64,000 bases of DNA, taken from positions 16,370,501 through 16,434,500 of the forward strand of contig OZ018417.1 in the NCBI GenBank assembly GCA_963969595.1, in the 5' to 3' direction. Shown piece by piece: positions 1 to 13,823 of the stretch (its first letter is position 1; each line of letters begins with the position of its first letter). The notes beneath the pieces were generated by a model. The model worked only from the letters and a program-made list of their open reading frames with translations, searched no databases and was not told the DNA's origin. The translations under genes were made by a program, and so were the position numbers. Source of the DNA: Neckera pumila. Taxonomy: Eukaryota > Streptophyta > Bryopsida > Hypnales > Neckeraceae.

Positions 1-842
1 CCATTGGATCCCCATCTCCGAGATCAGGAATTCCTGCCATGCATTGTGTAAGCCTTGGATCCGTTCCGTCAAGCAATGGTCAATTGCAAGTTGGACTTCC
101 TCTCCCTCCCAATTTCCGCCAACTTGAACTTTGTCTCCCTCCCAATTTTTGCCATCGACAATGTCTGGCATCTGTCTCGCCATGTCTCGCCGCGCCCTCT
201 TCTTCTTCCGCCATTTTTTCTCGTAGAACTTCAATGTATGCTGGAGCTCTTGCGGCCAGCTGAATCCTTTTGTGTAGTATCCAACATCATGATTATCATC
301 TTTTGATTCTTCTGAATTAGATCCCTCTCTACTAGACTCTTATGGTGGTGCCAAAATTTCCTGTAGCGGCTCCTAGCTTTCGTTTAGATTTGGATCAGGT
401 GACCCGATCCACATGTCGTCAAGGACATTGGAGTTGTGCTGTGGACTAGTAGGTGGTGTCAAGATTGTGTTGTTGTTACTAGAAGTGTCACTAGATGAGA
501 GCTCAGAACTAGTGCTACCTTCCTCTACAAGCAGGATGTTCTTCCACAGAATTTGTAGCCTTGCGCTGCGTCGTGGAGGTACATCATCTGAAGCGAGCTG
601 AAGCATCAGAAAAAGAAGTAAGTCATTCTACTCAACATGAAAGTGTGAGCCATACTTTGAGATTGTACATTCACTTGAAATTTTGAGGACAAAGAAAATA
701 GCTTATCCATTTTTCCTTATGGAATTGAGGGATCCTTGGCATTGTGCGTCAAGCTAGATGTACAAGTTGTAATGTCGATATCAGGCCAGACTTGTTTGTT
801 TATGAGTAGAAGAATAGCAGGATGAAACAATCTGTGTTTGCA
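1..842. other. left edge, no gene recognised
   Basis: Only short open frames occur here on either strand and none resembles a known protein. The stretch has no obvious repeat or inverted repeat. It may be intergenic DNA or part of the transposon debris that follows. Confidence 0.5.
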
Positions 843-1739
843 CTAGCCTAGGCAACGTGCCGCTTGTCTATAGAAATGGTGACAAAAGTTTTTTGGTTGT
901 GGATGGGCCGGCCACTTGGAACTACCTCTTCTCACAGGTAACGAACACAAGTGAAAAATGTCTAACAAAGCCACAACTGCATTGGCTTGCGATGAAGTGT
1001 CTCCATCCTTTTCAAAAAGAATATGCAATAGTTGATCTTGAACTTGCCTTGCTTGTACAGGTACTGGTAGTGCCTCCCCAGATTTGATTGGGGTCGAATC
1101 ACGGGCGCAGTGGTGGATCGACAGTCCCTTGTTTGTTGCCTTGCTGGTGCCTCGTAGGCGAGACGATGTTATTTGCGCCCTTCCTCCGTCTTTGAATTGC
1201 AGCGCACCACCAGTAAATGTTTCCATCCCTGCTTTGCTGCAACCCTTCGTTTGCTTGCAGGTCCCGACTCTATGAACCCGCTCCAGTTGCTTTTGCAAAT
1301 TTTGAGGCCCCTTTAGAACAAACTCTCTTCCAATGTCGACTGCTTGCAGGATCTTGTTGTCAACGGCCGACTGGTCCTCTGGTTGCAGGAGCCGCTTGTC
1401 GATGCTCCCCGCTTGGCCTTCCAATAGTTCAAGCTCTCTGTCCGACTAGTCCTCTGATTGCAAGAGCCGCTTGTCGATGCTCCCCGCCTGGCCTTCCAAT
1501 AGTTCGAGCTCTCTGTTGATGCTCCTCCGGGCGCAGCAGCTCCCTCTCAATGGTCGCTGCCTGTGCAGTTGTCCTTCGGTTGTCTGTAGTGTTTCCCTCT
1601 TCAACGGGTGAATTGATATCAACGTGGTTGTAGCCCTCCATGTTGAAAAATCTGCGTTTTTTATTCTCCTTTGTATGGTGTGAATGGCATTGTCATGATC
1701 AAAGCAGCCGCCAAAGAAAGGAGGACATGGTTTTTTCAC
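843..1739 (-). pseudogene. broken minus-strand ORF with a 25-residue internal duplication
   Basis: Two adjoining minus-strand frames (1739-1446 and 1424-843) read in the same frame and are separated by an in-frame TAG. The encoded peptide is charged and contains a tandemly duplicated segment around EGQAGSIDKRLLQ. The duplication is a 75-bp DNA repeat (about 1366-1440 and 1441-1515). In one copy the codon after the acidic PED is CAG; in the other the matching codon is TAG, which is the nonsense site. I do not recognise a domain. It could be a decayed transposon ORF or simply a chance open frame. Confidence 0.25.
1366..1515. repeat. 75-bp tandem duplication
   Basis: Two adjacent copies of a 75-bp unit share the core GAGCCGCTTGTCGATGCTCC, starting near 1390 and 1465. 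They differ at only a few bases, so the duplication is fairly recent. The unit length is a multiple of three and so preserves the minus-strand reading frame. Confidence 0.8.
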
Positions 1740-3802
1740 TATATTTTTTTGAACTTTTTGAATGTTGTAGATGTCATTATTAGTTCATAGCTTTTGATGG
1801 TTGATCAATGGTACATGACACTTGATTTGTGTTTGAGATTAGTGCAAATCTATGATTTCTGGCATGAAATTTACGCTCAGGAGCACAGATCTAAGCCATG
1901 GTCTAATTGGTGTCATGATGCATTGAAAGATGGCACACAAAAATTTGTGAATGTGAAGTTGCAAAGTTTGGTTGCACCTATCTCATGAGTTTGATTGCAG
2001 ACTTGTACCTTCATTGAGGAGAACATTCAAAATTTGCAGTACAAGCACTGAAATTGCATATTTTTATTCTTGAAATTTCAATTTTTGCATGTTTGGAATC
2101 AAGCTCCAAAGAATTTGTTCCTGTAGCTATCATTGTCCCTAGCCGTTTCTAATAGTAGCCCATTGTTAGCAGACTTCCTAGGGTCATTCTCGTCCCTTGC
2201 ATTCTCCAGGTTCTATCAATCCTCGAACCCTCCCAATGCCAGCTTTGATACAGGCTTTACTAGAATGGAAACCCACTTTCAAGTCCTCCAGGACCCCTAC
2301 CTTCAGCTCTGCCCCTCCACTTTGGACAAGACTCGAAATTTTCAGCCCTAGTGTTAATTCCTCTACCTGTCCTGCCCTTCTAGCAATGAAAACTACTTCA
2401 ACCCTAATATCTTTTTTTCCATGAGTCCAATAGGCTTGAAATTTTTTGTCCCTCAAAGGTACACCTCGTCCCCCCTTCCTCAGAAAATTTCACCACTAAA
2501 TATCCATTATTCCACAAATGGTGACTTGACCAAAAACGCTATGTTATCAAAAAACGCTGTTTGGTCCTTTAGGGGTTAAATCCATCTTATGAAGTGGGAC
2601 CAATAGGGTGAAAACGTTGGAATTCTACCCCGGGAGAAAATACAGAAATTTTTTATTTACCACACACGTTAAAATTTTCAAATTTGAAGTTCATATTTGC
2701 AATCAGACCCCAAATTAGCTAGGAGAGGCCTAAATCAAACCCTAGAAACGACACAAGATAGGGTTTTTTTTATTACTTTTACCCCGGATTCCTCCTGCTG
2801 GTCTCCCTCGTGGGACGGATTTAAAGTTACGTGGTACAAAAGCTACTTTTGACTTTAATGACAGGAGAGTGTATTCACAGCAAAGCAGGACCTTTACTGG
2901 AAAAGCGAGCCAGCAGGAATACAGGAACAGAGTCTCTCTCACAGAGAGTACGACCTTGTTCTGTTCACCCCGAATCCCCCTGGCACCCGCCCGCAGATCT
3001 CCGCCTTCGTAGGCTGCCACCATCTCCACATCCGGAGCCACAATCGACGGATAAAACTCAACTTGCATAGCCATTCGAGGCGGGGAATTGAGTTTTTTTT
3101 TAAGCTCAAATCCTCCTGCATTTACGAGTCCAATTCGAGCTGAGCTTAGTATTATTAGTCCATGATTTGTTGCGCTTCGGTGACATAAATTCTGTAAAAT
3201 CTTTGTCACACTCTGTCTGGTAAACCTGTTCGGGGCGAGTTGCGCAGCAGTTGTACGTGTTGCATCCCGTGAAGGAGAGGAGTAATCTGCATTTGACGGA
3301 TCCGGTGATGAGTTTGGTTTGGTTTGCATTATTGGAGGACAGCAGTGCTGGCGGCATTTATTTTTCGGCGGTTTGTCGTGCTTGGGAGGGAGTACGATTA
3401 TGAGATGAACTGTCGAGTAGTACGCATTTTGTAATTAGGGATTATAGACTTGTTCGAGTGTTTTCTTTCGGCAGGGGGATGAGGGATTGGATTGAAGGGA
3501 ATGTGAATCTTGAATTTTAGGCGTTGTTTGAGCTCTGGTGCTCTTTTGTGTGAAGCTGGTGAATAAGGATGATGAGAGGGAGCGTGGAGTGATTTGGAAT
3601 CCATTCTATTGGATTTTAGCTACGGATACTGTTCATTGCGGAATTGCTAGGGTTTCAGGTGCAAGCATTGTTCGTTGCTGCTGATTTGGTTGTCACTCGA
3701 CTGAGCTGTTTTACCTAGCTGGTGAGAACACCTTGGAGCCTACTGCCATCGTCTCATGCTCCACGAACCCGTATCTGGCGAGTTTTTTGCAATTTCGCAG
3801 TC
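1740..3802. other. intergenic region with the probable promoter and 5' leader of the ARF-GAP gene
   Basis: No conserved protein was recognised. At 2561-2578 lies one copy of a terminus (TGGTCCTTTAGGGGTTAA) shared with elements near 28.6, 29.5 and 31.0 kb, so an old insertion end is present. The 600-800 bases just before 3803 are richer in G and C than the surroundings and probably hold the promoter and 5' UTR, but no TATA box or start site can be assigned with confidence. Confidence 0.4.
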
Positions 3803-6800
3803 ATGCATTTCACAAAGCTGGACGATTCGCCCATGTTCAGGAAGCAGGTACACGCACTGTTTCTTCTTCTTCTTAAAATCGAAATTGTTCCTATAATATC
3901 TAGTTAGTGTGGGACGAAATTTATTGATGAATGTCGAAGTGTGGCCTAGCTGCCGAAAAGTACCCGTCTTTTGTAGCCCTTCGGGAGTAATGCACTAGAC
4001 ATACGACTGGTGCGGTGTTTGTGCTCGAAAATTTCATTCTCAACCGTTGGAGTTTGAGGATATTCAGGCTTTACACATAAATCCACTTAAAGGATAGATT
4101 TACAGTCACTTTCAATAAGTTTACACACTTTCTTGTGTGCATCCTTCTTGCAGCTGACAACTTCACTTAATTACTGACAACTTCACTTAATTATATCAAT
4201 TAGAATATTGGAGCTCTTTCCTTGAAACTACTTGCAATTAAGAGATTCTAATCTTGGCAAGAGAGTGCACAATAATTACTGGGTATGAAGAACTTAACAT
4301 GTCCAACAAACTTTCTTGATCCTTAAGCCTATCGAAAACTAATAAACCCTATAGAAACCTTGTCCCAAGTATTGAAAAAACATATTTAGAATTATTCTAT
4401 ACCTAATAATAGGGAAGAACTTATTGAATTGGTGCAAAGAAAATGGGAAGGGATATCTATGGACATGCTTGAAGTTCTCATTCATCAATACCTCATAGAA
4501 TGAATGTTGTGATTTGTGCTGAAGTGGAAGTACGAGGTGGTAGACATGTAGCAATAAATAGCCAAATTCTTGTATTCTTTCAAAAAATTTAGCATGCAAA
4601 TGTTAGAACTTGAAAATAGACTACTGGATCTTTCCAATGCACTTTATAATTGTTGATTTGATGGATTTCTGAACTACTGTGGTAACAACAATTTCAAATC
4701 TTTGGTTTGCGTGAGTTTTCAGCTTAAAAAATTGAAAGTGTATAAAATATTGAAGGTGACTGTACATTCAATTCGTCACACTTTCCAATCTATAATACTA
4801 CCGCATTGTCCGAAACAGCTCACTAGGTACGGGAACTTGGTTGAATCGAAAGAGTATGTAGTGGAGTCGTTCTCAGTCTTAATGCTCGATGGCCCTAACT
4901 AGTATTGACTCGAGATGGATTTTTGGAAAGATTTATGGTTGTCTCGAACAGTGGCGTTTGTTGTGCGTGCACCTAGCATTCTTGATTGAGTACGTGAATG
5001 AATGGTTTCGTTGAGAACTACAGCTGCAGGCTCTTGAGGAGAGCGCGGAAGCTTTGAGGGAGAGATGTACACGCTTCCACAAAGGGTGCCGAAAATACAC
5101 GTACGTATTTGAATATGAATGCTGAGTGCTTGAAATTCTTCAGCAGTGGATAAAGGAAAGCTGAGGTCGTACTGTGATCTTACAAGAATGTTTCTTTTCG
5201 TTAAGTTGATATATCCATTATAATACTGCAGTGAGGGCCTTGACGAATCATATGCTGGCGACACTGCTTTCGCGAATGCAGTGGAGACTTTTGGTGGAGG
5301 CCACGACGATCCAATCAGTGTTGCTGTTGGAGGTTCCTGTTCTGCAATACTATCTCTATTGTCTGTTGCTGTGGGCCAGTGTCCTATTTGGTTTTTAAGA
5401 TGTCTTGTATGCTCGTGCAGCTCATTACTTGGCTTTCATTTACGGTTTTACTGCTGGTTAAGTTTGAGGATTATTCACTTACTCGTCAACACTGGAACAG
5501 GACCTGTGATGACAAAGTTTACTATTGCCCTGAGGGAGATAGGGACATACAAGGAAGTCCTCCGGTCGCAGGTTGGTAGTGCTTAGGTTTTGAATTATTT
5601 CCGTTTCTGGCAAAGGGTCTTACCGGAATTTTTCTAGAGTCGCAGCAGGTTGTTATTTTAGGTTATTGCAGATGATAAGGATCTTGTAGTTTGTCGGGCT
5701 CAGAGTCACACAATTTAAGCGTGCTTGTATGATGTAGGTGGAGCACATGCTGAATGACCGCCTAACGCAATTTGTGAGCATCGATCTCCAAGACGTCAAG
5801 GTCTGTCCCATTCTTGTTGAAGACCCTTCCATCTGCTGCTTTTGGGCACGACCATTATGGTTGTAAAGTAACCCCACAGATTTTACCTGACTCCTGCAAG
5901 TTCATTATTAAGATCTTCCATTCTAACCTTCCCTTCCGAGCGGATTGGGCAAGAAACTAAATGTCAACTCACTTGAAATTCACATTTGAATTTCATGTTT
6001 GCAGGAAGTTAGGAAACGATTTGACAAAGCCAATTTGCATTATGACCAGGTATTGATCAATTATCTTCTCCCGCTCACTGGACAAAGCTGTTGTGACTCT
6101 ATTGTAATGCCTTCTTTTCCCTCTTCGTTCTCAAAGTAGAGTGACTGACGTTTTGCTACAAATATCTGCTGAAATACTGTGGTACGATTTTGTAAGCGTA
6201 TGCAGTATCGCAGCCGCATGTTGAAATTTGGTCATTCCTGTTTAGGCAAACTGCACGATTAGAGGAACAGGTGGCTTTCTGAAATGGTTCAGTGAGTTGA
6301 TTTAATACACGACCATTATTATTATGGCTGGTTCGAACAGGTGCGAGAGAAGTATTTAGCTTTGAAGAAGGATACTAAACCAGAAGTCGTGGCGGAGTCT
6401 GAGGAGGTTTGTTTCCTATCAGAACATTCTGAACTCATCTATAGTACGCTTTCAGAGACATGATCATACTTCTTAGAGGAACTAATGAAAGTGTTCGTTC
6501 ATTCTAATGCATATACTAATATAGATTCACCGTTTTGCATTAAGGATTAATTAGATTACTGAAGGTGTATTTTATTCAGACCTCAAACCAGCTTTAGATG
6601 CCTCTGTTTTCAGCTTTGTTGGGACACTCACTTTGTCTATTCGTTAAAGTTTACCTTATGGCTATGGATATCTGCCTTCTGTTGTTGGAGTATTTAAGTC
6701 CGCTACATTCTTATAGTGCCATCGTTTCACAGGATTTACGGAATGCCAAATCACAATTTGAACAGGCTCGATTCAACTTGGTAACTGATTCAACTGATGA

Positions 6801-9800
6801 CCGCGAACTTGTTATTACATACCAGTGAAATCGAAACGTTGCTAGATGGTATTAGTATGTTATCACATGATCTTTGTGATGCAGCTGTATGGTTGGCCTT
6901 CCAATGTCGTGTTGAAGGGTCAAGATACTGGCTCAGTATAGGATTGGGTGTTTTGTATACAACATGCTTGAGAAGTATGAAAGTAAAACATGGGGTTTGT
7001 AGGTCTAACCCGCAATCTAACACTGCAGATGACCGCACTTACCAATAGTGAGGCGAAAAAAAAGTTTGAGTTCCTTGAATCCGTGAGCGGTACCATGGAT
7101 GCGCATCTCAGGTACTTCAAGCAGGTAATCAAATATCAGTTTTCTCTGGTTTAGGAAATGTCTCCTTGTAATGTTTTTCCTCGTTGCCGCTCATTGTAAA
7201 CTCTGTAGGTTCCTGAGGTTTGTAGTGCCATCTACTCTACATTTTCAGTTTGAGATTTTATTTGTTGAGCATGATAGATAATACTGTGGTGACTCAGACA
7301 GTTCATACGAGAATGTAGTTGGCTTGCTAACACTTAGCGGTACGAATTTGCTAACTTAGTTCCGCCGAGCGTGATGCAGGGATATGAGTTGTTACATGAA
7401 ATGGAACCCTACATTCATCAGGTGAGAGACTATGCAAAAATTTTGATTCCTTCTAGAGACTTAATGTACCAGCCACCAATACTGTTTGACTGTACTTTTG
7501 ACATACATTTTGTACTTTTTGTATAAAGTTGCAAAGGAACCTCTATGAACCTTCAGTATCTGGGGAGTTTAGCGTTATGTGTTGGTGTTGCGTGCAGTTG
7601 TTTTGCTTCAAAATTGTTTCATGGTTGAGTGGTTTGTTTTGGGGGTAAGATGCTGCAGTTTTTAACATTCATTGGTACCACTCTTAAGATGGACTTCAAT
7701 CAAAGTAGGAATTTTGGGTGATGAATTGGGGCAGGTGTTAACTTACGCGCAACAATCCAGAGAGAGAGCCAACTACGAGCAGGCAGCACTTGCAGACCGC
7801 ATGCAGGAGTACAGGCAGGAGGTGGAGAGAGAGAGTCAACGGTCAATTGATTATGACACCTCCTCGGCTGGAGATGGTATTCAGGGTGCCGGCCGCAGTT
7901 CGCACAAGATGATCGAGGCTGTCATGCAGTCAACCCCGAAAGGGCAGGTGCATTTAATGTTACTCCAGAGAAACACTACGATCAGATACCAATGGGGCTG
8001 CATCTGGAATTTGGGATTACTAAACAGTTTTAGAAGTGTGCGTTGAATTGATTTTAAGATGGCTTTGCAGATTCAAACCCTTAAGCAAGGATATCTCTTG
8101 AAACGTTCAACAAATTTACGAGGTGACTGGAAGCGAAGGTTTTTTGTTCTGGATAGCAGAGGGATGCTATATTATTATCGAAAGCAGTGGGGCAAAGCTA
8201 CGGTAAGCTACTTTACCCTTAGAATTAGTTACTTTTCTTAAATGACCACTCCTGCCTGATTTCCCTGATCTCACTAGCGTGTAGCATGCTAGTTCTGTTC
8301 TATCTTGGACTCAGTCTCTTCATTTGAGGAAGCTGGTGCACTTTTTTCCTCTTGCTGTGATAGTGACATTCTTTTTGTCTTGTGTACAGGAAGAGAAAAA
8401 TATTGCACATCACACTGTTAATCTGCTGACGTCTACTATCAAGATAGACTCAGAACAGTCAGATCTTCGGTTCTGCTTCCGGATTATATCTCCGTCTAAA
8501 AGTTACACTCTTCAGGTTCTTGTGTACCCTCAGCTTGCACTTTGTCTTTCTTAATTAGGAAGATACTCTGCTGAAGTTGATACGGGTTGTGTTCTGATTG
8601 TGCATGTTTGTTTGCAGGCAGAAAATGCCATTGACAGAATGGACTGGATGGACAAAATCACAGGAGTCATTTCGTCGCTTTTAAACAATCAAGTACATGA
8701 GCAGGTAAAATTAACAGTCTGATTATGGTCGTTGTGATTCCTCTGTGCATGATACGATGTCATTGTACCTAGTACATATCAAGACACTGACAAAATCACT
8801 TGGTTTTGTTTGAAGATGTAATATTTGTTCTTCTTTTACATATTTAGACAGGGTTGAAGTCAAACAGAGAATCTCCAACAAAAACAGCATATGCATCATT
8901 GAATGTAATATCCTTGCAGGTTGATGAAGATGCAGCATTAGCACGAGATGGCTCTAGTAATGCCCAGCGTGACCACTCTGGACTGGAAAGACCTCTTGAT
9001 GTTTTGCGTAGAGTCCCGGGAAATGACGCTTGTGCTGATTGTGGTGCTGCTGACCCCGATTGGGCTTCCCTGAATCTTGGTATTCTACTTTGCATCGAGT
9101 GCTCAGGAGTACACAGAAACATGAGCGTACAAATTTCTAAGGTAAGCAACACGCTCTTGTTATCCTAAAGTTAACCTTTGATTTTTCTAGCTTGGGAATC
9201 TTATTTTCCTTAATATGGATTGTATATGTGAAGGTTTGTAGTGAATTTGAAGTTATGAATTTATTCTACTCACTTGACGCCCTCCTTGAGCACCAGGATC
9301 TATCTTAGCAGAATCTTGTTGGTTTGCTCTAGTTCTATGTGTACCGATAACATTCTGCGTCATTCTATCTCTAATTTAACTGAAATTTGTTGCAGGTTCG
9401 ATCCTTGACTTTAGATGTCAAAGTTTGGGAGCCCTCGGTAATAGGCTATTTTCAATCAATCGGAAATTCGTATGCCAACAGCATATGGGAAGAGCTTTTG
9501 AACGTTGAGGAGTCGATTGAAAGGTTGTATTTGTGATTGCAATCATTTCCATGGATAACTGTTGACAGGTTGAATGCCTGTTGATGAACCGTATTTTAAC
9601 TAATGGAGATGGGAAATTGACTTTGCAGAGTCGGTCAGGAGGGACAATTGACTAGCGCAAGTGTTACTAGAGCAAGGCCTGGCCCCAGAGATCCTACACC
9701 CATTAAGGAGCGATTTATTCAAGCAAAGGTTTCGTTCCAGCCCTTTGTTTAATAAACGAACCTAATGAGTATAGTAAGCACAATCTTTCAGCTAATGTGA

Positions 9801-10997
9801 GAGACTTTGGACTCCTCGATACGCAAAGTATTTCACTAGTTAGAAGCGAAATGATAGGGTCTGTGTGCTGGTTCTTAATACCCACTCCCGTCTGGAATGC
9901 TCCGCTGATGGCTGCCATTGCTTCACGTGCAGTATATGGAGAAAAAGTTTGTGCAGAAGTTGAAGCTAGATCCTCGCGGTGCATCATGGGCACGCCAGAT
10001 ATGGGATGCTGTTCAGATGAACAAAGTGAAGCTCATTCTTCGTCTTCTTATAACTGCTGATGCTAATGCCAACACAACCTTCGAGCAAGTAATGGGTGCT
10101 ACGGAATCTTCTTGGTCACCTTTGGCAAGCCTCGCTGGAGCTCTCTTGCGGAAGAACTCTCTTAGTGGCACTCAGAGTGGCCGGAGGAATCGGAGCGCGT
10201 CTTCGCGACTACTTTCACAGGACGAGTCGGGGTCCCATTCAGGTCCTTCAAGCCCTGGGAGCGTAACTTCTGATGACTCATCTGCAAGTTTGAAAGATTT
10301 CCGGGGGTGCACATTACTGCATATTGCGTGCCAAATTGGGGATCTCATCCTGGTCGAACTACTACTGCAACACGGGGCTCAAGTCAATGTTGTCGATTAT
10401 TTTGGCCGAACACCTCTTCACCACTGTGTTTTGTGTGGTAATAACTCCTGTGCTAAGCTTCTACTTACGAGGTATGTTTCTCAGGCGCATTCGCAAAAAC
10501 TATACGTCACCTCATCATTCTTAAACTGACAAGTCAAAGAATCAAATTTAGTAATCTTGATACTATGAAATCTAAGATCTGTTTTAGATAATGTTTTGAA
10601 GCTACTCCTAAAACATGAGCGCTAATTTTCAAACACTTCTTATGAGCCTCTCAATTAGTGGATCTTGGAGTAGTGAGTAATTGGCTCAGCTATTACTGCA
10701 TTGATAAAGTTTGAGTTCTGAACTGGATTGCTCACATTGCGCACATCAAAGATTCAAGGGCAAGTCGTCAAGTGAACGTTAACTTGTAGGAATGGACAGG
10801 TGGTGGATGTCTCAAACTTCAGCTTTTTTATTTGTGTTTGTGTAGTTCTGTTACTGATCTGTTCATTGATCTGCAGAGGATCAAAGCCCGGTGCTGTGAA
10901 CAACGCGGGTAAAACTCCTTTGGAATGTGCAGTGGAGAGGGGAGGAGCTATCACGGATGAAGAACTATTTATTATGCTTTCTGAAACTAGCAGGTGA
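3803..10997 (+). CDS. AGD3-like: BAR-PH-ArfGAP-ankyrin protein, ACAP-type ARF GTPase-activating protein (AGD1-4 class)
   Basis: Nineteen coding exons join without a frame break: 3803-3847, 5024-5100, 5232-5332, 5501-5571, 5738-5800, 6005-6049, 6341-6406, 6733-6780, 7029-7124, 7380-7421, 7735-7947, 8071-8202, 8390-8515, 8618-8704, 8920-9141, 9396-9523, 9629-9728, 9933-10471 and 10877-10997. The product is about 773 residues. It starts MHFTKLDDSPMFRKQ, the usual start of this family. Order: BAR domain (about 1-235), PH domain (about 293-395; GDWKRRFFVLDSRG), ArfGAP zinc finger (CADC-x16-CIEC near 442-465, with the catalytic arginine in GVHR near 470), then ankyrin repeats (about 675-770). Family members activate GTP hydrolysis by ARF on trans-Golgi/endosomal membranes; SFC/VAN3 of Arabidopsis acts in auxin-linked vesicle traffic and vein patterning. 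As I recall, angiosperm proteins have a longer Ser/Gly-rich loop in the PH domain, reduced here. Two points stay open: exon 15 could begin at 8848, adding 24 residues, and the last exon ends in TGA right at a possible donor. Orthology within AGD1-4 cannot be settled here. Confidence 0.95.
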
Positions 10998-13525
10998 CAT
11001 CACATATAAGTGCACGTTGTTTAGTGTATCATTATCAACATTAGCTTTTTGTGTAGCATTTCATAACAGGGCAGCTCGCTATGCTGTTCTACTGTATATC
11101 TTCCTATTGCTCTAGCATATGTGTACTGACTGGAAGTAGATAGCGTTTTGTTGCCTAAATGTTAACAAATATTGATGGTAGGATTCGAGTGAAGGCGTCA
11201 CACGTTCTCCACTACTCTTGTAACATTTTGATAGTCCTTTAGATATCTCAAGATTCAGAATTCATTGCAGTGAAGTACTTGCCTAGTGAAGATCTGCACC
11301 GACTTGTACCATGCTTACAAATGCAACGGAAATGGTTTTAATTACTTTCTGGGTAATTAAGCTGATTACACAGAGCGTACTTGGGGTTAGTGAAGAACCT
11401 TCCGAGCAATCAAGAATAGAACAATTCGCCAACAACCGCAGCAAATTCATCGCAGTCATCGCTTCCACTTTTCCCAAGCGTTTTATTGGAACAGTGAACT
11501 CGGCTTTGGGTTCCTTAGAGCTTCTTCGAGGGAAACGGCACTTGTTACTGGAATGTTAACTTGTTGCTGAGCGATTCTCACTAGCACCAACTCCAAATTT
11601 ACCTCCAGCCAATGCAAGTTTGCTATGGGAAGAGTCCACCCAATGGCATCAAGGGCAATGGAGCAACGAGAAATGAAACAAGTTTTTTAAAGGCCTAAGC
11701 AGCTACGATAAATGCCAACCAGTGTGCTCCATCATTGCCTGTGTCGTGGCACTCGGCAAGTGTGTCTCCACGTACTGTTATTATGGCTTAGTTGTTGTGC
11801 CGATGGATGGAGTAGCTCCTAAGGATCTTGTGCCCTGTGCATTATTGGACTCCATTGGGCTCCGTGGGCTCCCACGGTTTCGTTTCTTTGTGTTTCCACT
11901 GCAAGCTCAACCGAGGAACTCTGTCCCTGTTCTCAATTTGGGCCCAATTTCCGGTGAAGTCTTGAGCTCTGTGTCGGTGTGTCCCTCTTGCAAGTAGCCT
12001 TTAGCGATTAGCCAAGATTTCATAGAATCCCTTAACTTCAGGGTGAAATTGACTAGTGCTGAAGTCCCTTGGTATCACTAAAAATTAGTATCGAGTAACC
12101 CGGGCCTGCAACAGTGACAAAAGAGAGAAAAAAAAGACTCCAAAAAAGAAACGTCTATCTAGTTTCTGTCGTTCGGTCCTGTTTGATAGTAACACACTGT
12201 GCTTTCATTTCATAGTGCGAAATTATTCCCCTCGTCGCTGTGGCGGGTGCTCATAGGGTTGCAAGAGATTCTGTTACTTCTATTGGAGTAGCATTTGTGT
12301 CGGTACACGACATGGTGTGGTAGTGACTGGTCAGCTGCTTTTTGCAGACAAATGTTGCTATTACAGACAACTTTGTAGTTACGTCGGAGACTTGGAGTTG
12401 ATTGAAGAACTGAAGTACTGGACCCACTCTTGAGAACAGCACGACAAAGCCACGGGTGATCAGATTCCACACTTTCGGGAACAGTGCATTCTATTTACAG
12501 ACAGCGCCCATATTAGCCAGGGCGGGCCCGACTCCAAATTTTTCACCTTGCTGGATAATGTAAATATCTGCTCCCCTTCTTTGTGGTAGTCGTTTGTGTA
12601 TTTCTCGACCGCTGGAAGCTAATTCGGGGTCTCTGTTTCCAAAGATGAATTCAAATATTCCAAATTTGATTATTGGTAGAAATAATAATTTCGACAGTTT
12701 TCCCCAAGTTGAAAATTTTGGACTCGGGCCAGCCCTTGCACGAAATTATAGGGTGCCATGTGGAACTCGCCTACCGGGGTTCTGTTTTGGGTTGGACTCG
12801 TTCTGTCGGCATTGACAAATGAAGCATTTTTGTCGGTAAATAATGTGGAATGGCGCGTTCCGTGTAGAACCCTTCGGCCACTTGGAGTTGTTGGGTTACA
12901 TTACGATTTCTCTATACAAGGTGCTACACCTCTCTGCCACGCTTTTCCTAGATTGCCGTTCTCGTGGATTGCTGCTCTTTTGCCTGCTCTTTCAAGTCTG
13001 TATCTTTGAACTCCCGTTTTCCGTGAATCCATATCCAATGTTTCTTGTTTCCAGCATCACGACGTAGATGAACCGTGAGCGTGGTTAAGAGTTCCAGTGT
13101 TATCTAGTTTAGGGTTTGTTATGTGTCACGTCACGCCTTGCAAGTCTTTCATCGTGGTGATATATGCTCACGCAGAAAGTCGAGTGATAGAGCGAGAAAA
13201 GGCGGAGTCTGAGCAGATGAGGCCGTGACTGTTTGGGATTTGAGTACTCCAGTTCCTTCCGTACTGGAATGGATACCAACTATTTTACCATTAGTTGTCG
13301 TTAGCGCGACGTCTGAGCAGCACCGGTTGAAAGCAGGCCGGCTAGGACAAGGCGATTCTTTTTCTGCTGAAGAATTAGTTTGCGCATTTACGGGTTTTCT
13401 TTTTCTTTTTAAATTTTGATTTAGTTTTCAGTATAGAATTCGTTTACCTGTTAGATTCATTTACATCCGCATCCGGTTTTGCAGTCTTATACTCAATTTA
13501 GAGTCCGGAGTAAGAGCTTGGAACG
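10998..13525. other. 3' UTR and intergenic spacer between the two intact genes
   Basis: About 2.5 kb separate the ARF-GAP stop codon from the first open exon of the caspase-NLR gene. The early part is probably 3' UTR. No protein domain, transposon terminus or strong repeat was seen. The last few hundred bases are the likely promoter and leader of the next gene. Confidence 0.5.
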
Positions 13526-13695
13526 GTGACTGAGCGAAGAATTAGTCACGACTCGGCAGATTACCTGGAGGCTACGATTGATCCTCCTTGTGCGCCGAAT
13601 GAGCGACGAGCGTTTGAAGCGGGAGAGTTTCGTTCATTTCATCAGAGCAGACTGTTGCTGGTTGTGGAAGCTTTATACAGTTTGGTAAGAACATG
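13526..13695 (+). other. possible upstream exon (5' UTR or N-terminal coding) of the caspase-NLR gene
   Basis: This stretch is open for 56 codons. It ends at a GTACGT donor in phase 2, which matches exactly the phase needed by the acceptor before 13820. There is no ATG in this frame and an in-frame TAA lies at 13511, so coding use would need a further 5' exon or a short acceptor just upstream. It may instead be leader sequence. Confidence 0.35.
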
Positions 13696-13823
13696 GTACG
13701 TATTCTCTCCTTTTTCTATGTTGTTCATGAAGACCTTGACTTGTTCCATAACGAATTTGAACGTATTTCTTTGGTTTTATGAATTTTTAACACATTATTT
13801 GATTTTTGTTATTTTTTAGGTTG

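Noticed and set aside
2742..3329. 195-codon minus-strand open frame
   Set aside because: No recognisable motif, and it lies in the GC-richer promoter/leader region of the ARF-GAP gene; probably chance.
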